Assembly: GCA_021783135.1 (NCBI GenBank)
Contig: JAJXUE010000020.1
Span: 1-48,215, forward strand
Origin: Bacillota bacterium
Lineage (GTDB): Bacteria > Bacillota > Desulfitobacteriia > Desulfitobacteriales > JAJXUE01
Reading direction: 5' to 3'
DNA: 48,215 nt
Part shown: positions 43,701 through 48,215 of the stretch, piece after piece
How positions within the stretch are numbered: the first letter of the stretch is position 1
Layout of the letters: the number at the start of each line of letters is the position of its first letter
Program-made: the position numbers and the translations under genes
Notes under the pieces: generated by a model
Database searches by the model: none
Told to the model about the DNA's origin: nothing
Seen by the model: the letters and a program-made list of their open reading frames with translations, nothing else

Positions 43701-43718
43701 CAGTACAGCCATTCCTAG
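40716..43718 (+). CDS. Divergent P-type ATPase with N-terminal PGRLR (HMA-like) domain
   Basis: A ~1000-residue P-type ATPase. The N-terminal HMA-like domain contains HYLPGRLRVEISAL. The catalytic core is intact: TGESIPVTKD, ICCDKTGTLTCNK with Asp near residue 416, KGAPDII, MLTGDHRDTALALG and GDGVNDVPAIKEAHLGVAMA. TM4 reads IPDGLAPIITLA rather than PEGLP, and TM6 reads NATSDPYVSWSLA rather than NLVT.GLPA, so the ion-binding site differs from standard Ca2+ pumps. A TTG at 40716 has GGGAGG seven bases upstream and places the start just before the conserved domain; an ATG at 40680 in frame has a weak site. Its last 93 bases overlap the convergent pseudo-ATPase gene. Confidence 0.88.
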   Translation: MRVIHYLPGRLRVEISALRHDTALARCLQRELRQVTGIGAVQVNQVSARILIEYFPSQVNCHTVQKYIEQCLVSVKLEFKQQVEIAVASEQMLAIDESGSMPSTQPTEIVATLQTDTLDGLTASEARQRFEQYGANLLPSTAQPTIVHIFIRTLTESYMSKVLLGLGAFALIMGKQTNAMMSIGVLIANTTMAVVQEHRTQNSLDMLKELVHTKTSVVRDGQSMELEASKLVPGDIITLEAGDKVPADACLLTATQLVVEEASLTGESIPVTKDAAGKQKARSIYMGTGILSGRAKAVVVSTGQNTEIGRISRTMIMSPSRTPFYQRLDEVFVSLVNGALVISGVAVMAGLWHRQSVGNIIESATGLAVSFIPDGLAPIITLATALGAMRLLKQQVALRQMPAVDTLGCTTVICCDKTGTLTCNKMQVQEVYCPGMHWQVNAGKFVARETVNPSEISTEIPSEIPSESLRELFLIAATCNNARLTEDGVGGLSGTGDSTEVALLLGARWAGLGERRDNEVLTRLMEIPFSSDNMYMAVIVRDSQGRVWSLVKGAPDIILARCTSLKRGHNIIPMHSDYRAECLAEIRAMSGRALRVLALAFKPWQQGEGEATELCFGGLVGIIDPPRPEAAGFVASCHRAGVRVVMLTGDHRDTALALGSIIGITASEAQVVTGKELASMDPEELARVVQKARIYARTSPDQKQYIVRALKEQGEVVTMVGDGVNDVPAIKEAHLGVAMATGGTAVARESAAIALTDDNIGGLVEAIKEGRNVYANIRRTLRYMITTNFGDGIVILLAAIMGRPIPLTPLQLLWLNATSDPYVSWSLANFPPSSTAMAEPPRKADVGIFALGLGRKILSRSVCLGISAFMTYSHSIAAGENIDLTRTQTMAALGVGRLLHVSDFYRRQGDKAVNKYLARGGLSMVSALLGATYLPGLAPWLHTRPLRLQHWYSVLGWSSLGFLADTSFNRLVTGRKWRQQQAAGIKQDPQRADVLQYSHS

Positions 43719-45398
43719 CGGGGTAAGCGTGTTGCTTAGGCCAAGTGCCAGCCCGATGATGTTCGACCCCAAGCTAAGAGTGGTATTTTGCAGCGCAATA
43801 TGCATACCGGCTTGGGCTAGGGATCTAAGCCAAGCTAGGGTGCGGGGGTCCTGCCCGATGATGATGATGTTGGCAGACTCAAGGTTTAAATTTTCACTTG
43901 AACCAGCTGTAATACCTACATCTGCTGCAGCTAATGCCGGAGCATCGCCGGTGGCGTCGCCAATTACAGCCACTTTATGACCGTCGCATTGCAATTGGCG
44001 AACCATGGCTACTTTTTTGTCAGCGGTGCAGTTAGGTTGACAATCGCTGATCCTCAGCCGTCGAGCGGTTGTTTGCGTTTGGGCAGCATCTGCGTCGGTA
44101 ACTAAAGCAATGTGGGATACTTTAGCTAAGCGTAATGCGCGTACCATGCTTACGTCGTAGTTGTGGTGTGGCGGAAGCAGATCAAGTTGGGTAAACACGA
44201 AGGAGTTTGCTTTACTTATCGTTTCGACATGAATATCATCTTTAATTAATACGCCATGACAAGCTGCTTTGCTTGCAGCGGTACCTAAGGCTAGGGATGT
44301 CGCCATCCCCGCTGCTCCCGGTGCGCCCACTACCAACAGCATAATTGCTCGCCGCGTATCACCTGTTAACAGAAAGACACCGATTGCTGTCGTGAGCGAT
44401 GCTAAGGATATACGATGCATTAGGACGCTTATTTGATGGTCTAAGTGTGCTGATTTAGGGTGGCGCCGGAGCATGCTAAGGATGCGCCCGGTATATGTTC
44501 TTTGCCCGATGCGTTCTGCAACAATGTTAAGCTGCCCTTGCTGGAGGGTACTGCCGGCAAAAACAGCAGACCCGGCTGCGACTTTTTCAGGTATGGCTTG
44601 ACCTCTCAAGGGGTAGGGCTTAATTATGGCGGTGCCGCTCGCCACATGCCCGTCAACCGGAATGTTTTCCCCTGTGTGGACAATAACGGTTTGACCGTGG
44701 GTTAATTTGTGGCGCGAGATAATAATGGGCCCCTGCGGTGCGAATAACCTAACATAACGTTGCCTTCCAGCTAATAAGAACGCAATTTTGTCACGGGCAT
44801 GTTCTGCGGCAATAGTGCGTAATAAGGCACTTAAGTAGGTAAGAAAATGGATGAAGGCGCTGAGACTGTTTGCCTCGATAGTTAGTGAGCCTAAAGAAGC
44901 GATGCCGGAGAGCAACTCTGTACTCAGATGTCCTTTTTTGAGCAGGTGGTCTGTCGCAGTTTTAAAGATAGGATAACCGCTCAAGATGGTCAGGGCAGTG
45001 TTGGCGCGACGGAGGGGTTGGGCGTTATAGGTTGTGCTATACTTTTTAACTGAGTGTTTGCTACCGGAATATACAAATAATAGTCCTGAGGCTAGTGTCC
45101 AAAACAGCTGACGGACAATGGGCAGACTCTCCAGCTCTAACACAGTGTCAGGTACGGCATGTTGCGGACGCAAAACTACCAGACAACTCTTAACCTGCTT
45201 GATGACATTGGGCAGGGTTAACAATTGGGGCGGGTATTTCAACAGAAGACGTGCGCTCCGACAATCCACTTGGACATCGCTAATGACGCTGCTAGCGGTG
45301 AGTTCTTTGACCAGACGGGAAGCCAAATCAGGTCGGTGGTACAGTTCTGGCACTTCCAGACGTAAACGTCCTGGTAGATGATGCACAATGTGCATCAT
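43626..45398 (-). CDS. Catalytically dead P-type ATPase-like protein with N-terminal PGRLR domain
   Basis: A 590-residue protein built like a P1B-type ATPase. The N-terminal domain has HHLPGRLRLEVPEL. The transmembrane and actuator parts follow, with HTGENIPVDG recognisable. However the TGE loop reads Arg265-Gly-Gln, the TM metal motif CPC reads Ala359-Pro-Gly, and DKTGT reads FTQLDL with Thr403 replacing the phosphorylated Asp. Only ~83 residues separate this from GDATGDAPALAAADVGI, so the nucleotide-binding domain is missing. The open frame is intact and long, which argues against simple decay. It starts by a 4-base ATGA overlap with the upstream repeat-motif membrane protein gene. A regulatory or structural role beside the two active ATPases is inferred. 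Confidence 0.85.
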   Translation of the reverse strand: MMHIVHHLPGRLRLEVPELYHRPDLASRLVKELTASSVISDVQVDCRSARLLLKYPPQLLTLPNVIKQVKSCLVVLRPQHAVPDTVLELESLPIVRQLFWTLASGLLFVYSGSKHSVKKYSTTYNAQPLRRANTALTILSGYPIFKTATDHLLKKGHLSTELLSGIASLGSLTIEANSLSAFIHFLTYLSALLRTIAAEHARDKIAFLLAGRQRYVRLFAPQGPIIISRHKLTHGQTVIVHTGENIPVDGHVASGTAIIKPYPLRGQAIPEKVAAGSAVFAGSTLQQGQLNIVAERIGQRTYTGRILSMLRRHPKSAHLDHQISVLMHRISLASLTTAIGVFLLTGDTRRAIMLLVVGAPGAAGMATSLALGTAASKAACHGVLIKDDIHVETISKANSFVFTQLDLLPPHHNYDVSMVRALRLAKVSHIALVTDADAAQTQTTARRLRISDCQPNCTADKKVAMVRQLQCDGHKVAVIGDATGDAPALAAADVGITAGSSENLNLESANIIIIGQDPRTLAWLRSLAQAGMHIALQNTTLSLGSNIIGLALGLSNTLTPLGMAVLQNISTLGILFNSGRLLLPPFTPRH

Positions 45399-45874
45399 GG
45401 GCGCGGCGGCTCTGGTTGGTGAGTTTGTTCCGGGTCCATGAATTCTTTCTGCCAGCGATTAAAACTCGCTTCAGCCACGATGTCTTCCATGCCTTCTTTA
45501 GTACGCACTAGCATGGATTTTGCTCTATCGACAATTTCTGACCCATCTGTCACTGTTCTATTTACCAGTTTGCGCAGCTTAAGGTTGACTGAGGGTAAAA
45601 TCAAAGCACCTACGGCTACGGCGCCAAGACCATATAAAACCCCTTTGAATTGACCGTTGTTCAGAGCATTTGCCAGGCGCGCAGTTATACCGGGTTCGCC
45701 GGTTGGGGGTAGAGATGGAGGCACCCAGGTTGAGTTAGATGGTTGGCGGGAATTTGCTACTAGGGTACTGGCAATGTCGCGATAGGGGTCTGCCTGCCGC
45801 AATTCGTAGTTGGGCAAATCAGCTAGCACTGCTTGTTTTACACTTTCTACCAAGTCTCGCCGGTAAAATTCCAC
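45395..45874 (-). CDS. KQEV-motif membrane protein, 159 residues
   Basis: I do not recognise a named family. One helix motif lies at residues 8-20 (LVESVKQAVLADL), then a Pro/Ser-rich linker. A membrane segment at ~77-95 (FKGVLYGLGAVAVGALILP) is followed by a long charged helix (LRKLVNRTVTDGSEIVDRAKSML through EGMEDIVAEA). The segment around FKGVLYGLGA and the following DRAKS correspond to RKGFLWGIGA and DRARS in the 279-residue protein, so the two share this module. YtxH-like and DUF5132-like small membrane proteins have a similar outline; I could not test this. It overlaps the pseudo-ATPase start codon, implying coupled synthesis. Confidence 0.75.
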   Translation of the reverse strand: MEFYRRDLVESVKQAVLADLPNYELRQADPYRDIASTLVANSRQPSNSTWVPPSLPPTGEPGITARLANALNNGQFKGVLYGLGAVAVGALILPSVNLKLRKLVNRTVTDGSEIVDRAKSMLVRTKEGMEDIVAEASFNRWQKEFMDPEQTHQPEPPRP

Positions 45875-46015
45875 TGGTTATCACCTCTTGTTGCAAATCT
45901 AAATTAAGTTTGTACCAAATAACAGTAAATATACTTGGAGTGGGGTAAAGTTCTTGCATAATAAAGCGAGCGCAATGGAATTAATAGAGTATCTGTCGTA
46001 TGGAGGTTGATTATT

Positions 46016-46249
46016 ATGCAGCAAGATGCTACTTCGGAAATAAGGGTCAAGATGACGCAAGCGTTAGGTTTACTCAAAGAAGCGTTAAATATTAGCTTGC
46101 CTCTGTTACACACCAACCAAAAACAAGGTGTAATTGCAATTTGGGAAGGCTTTATTCGCGAGGTGGTTACCACTGTCAAGCGGAGATCCCATGAATCCGG
46201 CCTTAATTTACTTAGCTTCATTTCGTTTAAGCGGATTTGGCTAAAGTAA
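46016..46249 (+). CDS. Small hypothetical protein, 77 residues
   Basis: I do not recognise it. The sequence is largely helical and amphipathic (IRVKMTQALGLLKEALNISLPLL, then IWEGFIREVVTTVKRRS) with a basic C-terminus. There is no clear membrane helix. GGAGG lies nine bases before the ATG at 46016. It is transcribed divergently from the 159-residue repeat-motif gene and ends 17 bases before the convergent YetF-type gene. Whether it belongs to the ATPase cluster is unknown. Confidence 0.6.
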   Translation: MQQDATSEIRVKMTQALGLLKEALNISLPLLHTNQKQGVIAIWEGFIREVVTTVKRRSHESGLNLLSFISFKRIWLK

Positions 46250-46266
46250 CGTAAATTAATGCTATG

Positions 46267-46950
46267 CTACGCGAGAGGCAATTTGTCATTTTTTAAGTCT
46301 ATGTACAGGGAATGATCTGAAGCTAAAACGGCTAAAAAGACTTTGTTTTTATCGGTAATTCCTTGGCGGCTGAGCTGTTGGTTGAGCCAAGCCAAGTCCA
46401 GGTTATTGCGGGTGAGATTTTCCTGTAAGATGTCACCGTCACTAATCAAAACGGAAGCCAGTCCGGCGTATTTGGTAGTTAGATTGAGGTCGGCGGGGCT
46501 GATGGGGCGATTTTGGGATTTTTTTAGGACACTGATTTTGCCGTTGGTTTCCAAGATGGCATACTCTATTTCCTGTAAATCAAATATGCCGCGCTGACGC
46601 AGTGATAACAACAGCTCATTGATATTGTAAAGAGATTTTTTGAGCGTAGCTTCTAAAATTTTGCCGTTTTGAATTAATACTACCGGTTTGCCTTCCAGTA
46701 AGTTGCGTACCGTGCGGTTTTTCACCGCAGTATATTCCGCAGCCAGCGTGGAAGCAATAATTACTACCGGGGCCAGCAAGAGCTTAGGGCCTTTCTCTTG
46801 GCCGGCTGCGAAGTACCCTATCATATTGCCCGCAAAATTGGCGGTGATAAAATCGAGATAGCTAAATTGAGCTAAAGACTTACGCCCGATTGCTCGCACA
46901 AGAGCGGTTGCAAATAAAAAAGATCCAAAAGAACGTGTTATTATACCCAC
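46267..46950 (-). CDS. YetF/DUF421 family membrane protein
   Basis: A 227-residue protein. Two or three N-terminal membrane helices include FATALVRAIGRKSLAQFSYLDFITANFAGNMIG. They are followed by the cytoplasmic-type domain with LEGKPVVLIQNGKILEATLKKSLYNINELLLSLRQRGIFDLQEIEYAILETNGKISVLKK, the hallmark of the DUF421/YetF family common in spore formers. The biochemical role is unresolved; several relatives are linked to sporulation or envelope properties. Monocistronic and convergent with the small hypothetical gene. Confidence 0.9.
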   Translation of the reverse strand: MGIITRSFGSFLFATALVRAIGRKSLAQFSYLDFITANFAGNMIGYFAAGQEKGPKLLLAPVVIIASTLAAEYTAVKNRTVRNLLEGKPVVLIQNGKILEATLKKSLYNINELLLSLRQRGIFDLQEIEYAILETNGKISVLKKSQNRPISPADLNLTTKYAGLASVLISDGDILQENLTRNNLDLAWLNQQLSRQGITDKNKVFLAVLASDHSLYIDLKNDKLPLA

Positions 46951-47091
46951 AGCACTAAGGCCCTTCCACTTAGACTATAGTGTAATAATCCCACTTTTGG
47001 CGCGGTATTATACCAACATTTTATGGTGCGTATGAGTAAGCAGGCATTAGTCGTGCTACCAAGCTCTGGTAGGGCTGGAAACAACTTGTGC

Positions 47092-47120
47092 ACATATACT
47101 TGGCGATAAAAGCCATGCTA
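47092..47120 (+). promoter_or_regulatory. Possible sigma-G promoter of the SASP gene
   Basis: ACATA (47092-47096) and CATGCTA (47114-47120) are 17 bases apart, close to the forespore sigma-G pattern (GNATA / CATNNTA). It lies about 40 bases ahead of the SASP start codon, where SASP genes normally carry such a promoter. Confidence 0.5.
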
Positions 47121-47162
47121 TAAATGAACCTTGATAACTGACCCAAAGGAGGTGTTTCTGAT

Positions 47163-47387
47163 ATGGCAGGAGAACGCAATACCAATCAAGCAGCGGTACC
47201 TGGTGCAGAAAAAGCTTTGGATCAATTCAAGTATGAAATCGCTTCTGAATTTGGCGTTACGCTGGGCGGTGACCGCACCAGCCGTGAAAACGGCCGCGTT
47301 GGCGGAGAAATGACCAAAAGAATGATTCAATTAGCTGAAAGACAACTCCAAGGCGGGACCCCAATCCCTCCAGGTGGCGGTTACTAA
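47163..47387 (+). CDS. Alpha/beta-type small acid-soluble spore protein
   Basis: A 74-residue SASP. The two conserved helices are visible: AVPGAEKALDQFKYEIASEFGV and DRTSRENGRVGGEMTKRMIQLAERQL. The first contains the germination-protease cleavage region (FKYEIASEFGV, typically cut after the E in the KxEIA context), and the second the DNA-binding GxxTSRxNGxVGG pattern. It coats and protects spore DNA. A strong AAAGGAGGTG precedes the ATG, with a candidate sigma-G promoter upstream and a terminator downstream. Confidence 0.96.
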   Translation: MAGERNTNQAAVPGAEKALDQFKYEIASEFGVTLGGDRTSRENGRVGGEMTKRMIQLAERQLQGGTPIPPGGGY

Positions 47388-47396
47388 AAAACAAGA

Positions 47397-47434
47397 AAAA
47401 GGCTTTGCGGCATTAGACGCAGAGCCTTTTCTCG
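47397..47434. terminator. Bidirectional terminator between the SASP and TlpA-like genes
   Basis: AAAAGGCTTTGC (47397-47408) pairs with GCAGAGCCTTTT (47419-47430) with one G-T pair and a 10-base loop. Both flanks give T-rich ends, so it can serve the SASP gene on the plus strand and the convergent thioredoxin gene on the minus strand. Confidence 0.8.
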
Positions 47435-47445
47435 TAGTGCGCAAT

Positions 47446-47970
47446 TTAATAGTTTGTTTTGCCAATACTGGTTTGCATCATAGCATAGGTCATTCCGCCA
47501 ACAACTTGATCGCGGATAATACCGTTTTTATCAATAAAGAAGCTGGCCGGAATGCCGTCAACTTGATAAAGGTCAGCAACCGAACTAGTGTTGCTGCGGT
47601 CCAGTAATACCGGGAAGGTAACCTTATCTTGGTTGATAATATTCTCTATATCCGTCATTTTGTCCTGAGTGGTAAGGTTGACCGCGAGCACAGTAACGTT
47701 AGGGTTGTAGGTTTGATAGAACTTTTCAATTTCCGGGATCTCTGCCTGACAAGGCGGACACCAACTGGCCCAAAAATTAAGGTAGACCGGCTTGCCGCGC
47801 AAGTCACTGAGAGTTACGGTCTTGCCACTCAGGGTTTGTAAAGTGAAGTCAGGTGCGGTATAACCGACCTCCGGGTGTGTAGCAGGGGCAACATGCAGGG
47901 AAAAGGCCAAAATAAGCACTACACCAACAATACCGAAAAATATATAACGTTTGAACTTGCTCAAAGGCAA
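47446..47970 (-). CDS. Membrane-anchored thiol-disulfide oxidoreductase (TlpA/ResA family)
   Basis: A 174-residue protein. The N-terminal membrane anchor (residues ~9-27, YIFFGIVGVVLILAFSL) is followed by an extracytoplasmic thioredoxin fold: YTAPDFTLQTLSGKTVTLSDLRGKPVYLNFWASWCPPCQAEIPEIEKF with the active WCPPC, and GIPASFFIDKNGIIRDQVVG containing the cis-Pro. ResA/TlpA/StoA proteins keep cytochrome c or spore-cortex proteins reduced. The neighbours do not identify the partner. AGGAGGTATTGCC precedes the start. Confidence 0.93.
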   Translation of the reverse strand: MPLSKFKRYIFFGIVGVVLILAFSLHVAPATHPEVGYTAPDFTLQTLSGKTVTLSDLRGKPVYLNFWASWCPPCQAEIPEIEKFYQTYNPNVTVLAVNLTTQDKMTDIENIINQDKVTFPVLLDRSNTSSVADLYQVDGIPASFFIDKNGIIRDQVVGGMTYAMMQTSIGKTNY

Positions 47971-48168
47971 TACCTCCTCGTATTTGTGAGGCCAAAACTA
48001 GCGCCTAAACACTATTATAAATAATATTTTTTAGAAGTGAGTTAGTTTCATAACTCATAACCCTTGATATAGGCGGATTTTTTACCCCCAAAAAAAGGAG
48101 TACCTCCCCAAAATCTCGAAAGTGTAAGTGTCCAAACAAACACCGAGAGGTGGAAAGGAGAACTCCCA

Positions 48169-48215
48169 ATGTTTAGTATTCGCCAAGAAAGTCTGTTTTC
48201 CTTGGAAGAAATTTT
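48169..48215 (+). CDS. Start of a probable transposase gene, cut by the window edge
   Basis: Only 15 codons are visible (MFSIRQESLFSLEEI) after AAAGGAG. This N-terminus resembles transposases of clostridial insertion sequences that begin 'MF.IRQ.SLFS.EE', but the identification rests on memory of that pattern and a very short stretch. Upstream of it (about 48080-48165) lies a C- and A-rich region that could be the IS end. No inverted-repeat partner is in the window. Confidence 0.4.
   Translation, partial: MFSIRQESLFSLEEI

Overview
The window comes from an anaerobic, endospore-forming Bacillota. The evidence is an alpha/beta-type small acid-soluble spore protein gene, a small spore-surface-type gene, pyruvate:ferredoxin oxidoreductase, a siroheme sulfite reductase fused to ferredoxin clusters, an HPr carrying the regulatory Ser46 together with HPr kinase/phosphorylase, and strong GGAGG ribosome binding sites. 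I cannot name genus or family from the sequence alone; a sporulating Clostridia or Negativicutes lineage fits. No rRNA, tRNA or CRISPR array was seen.

Layout. (1) 1-6324, plus strand: PTS genes, namely the 3' end of an MtlR-type regulator, a mannitol-type EIIA, 1-phosphofructokinase, a sorbitol/sorbose-phosphate-type dehydrogenase, HPr, Enzyme I and HPr kinase. (2) 6482-13283, plus strand: a sulfate-assimilation operon behind a sigma-A promoter with a palindrome in its spacer. It holds sulfite reductase, a TusA-like protein, a decayed O-acetylhomoserine sulfhydrylase, APS kinase, AprA- and AprB-like APS reductase, CysD, and a CysN with a degenerate APS kinase tail. (3) 13661-23025, minus strand: a short-chain fatty-acid (butyrate-type) oxidation operon of CoA-transferase, acyl-CoA dehydrogenase, EtfB, EtfA, a membrane Fe-S Etf:quinone oxidoreductase, thiolase and a sigma-54 activator. 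Its first gene is preceded by a good -24/-12 promoter and two repeated candidate enhancer sites. (4) 23222-35950: mostly separate genes, namely PhoH/PIN, an unknown protein, PFOR, a tiny spore protein, a diguanylate cyclase, citrate synthase, an LtaS-type sulfatase, and a small membrane protein + ApbE + ferric-reductase-like heme protein set.

(5) 36007-45874 is the most unusual part. Two P-type ATPases are divergently transcribed from one 120-bp region. A third protein is built like a P-type ATPase but has lost its phosphorylation Asp, TGE loop, metal motif and entire nucleotide-binding domain. All three begin with the same PGRLR-type HMA-like domain. Around them lie three small proteins sharing a short recurring helix motif (consensus V/I-K-Q-E-V-L-x-E-L-Q), two of which end in a related glycine-rich membrane segment. 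I regard this as a candidate membrane system built from an active transporter pair, a pseudo-transporter and repeat-helix scaffold proteins.

(6) 46016-48215: a small unknown protein, a YetF/DUF421 membrane protein, the SASP gene with a sigma-G-like promoter, a membrane-anchored TlpA/ResA thioredoxin, and the start of a probable transposase running off the right edge.
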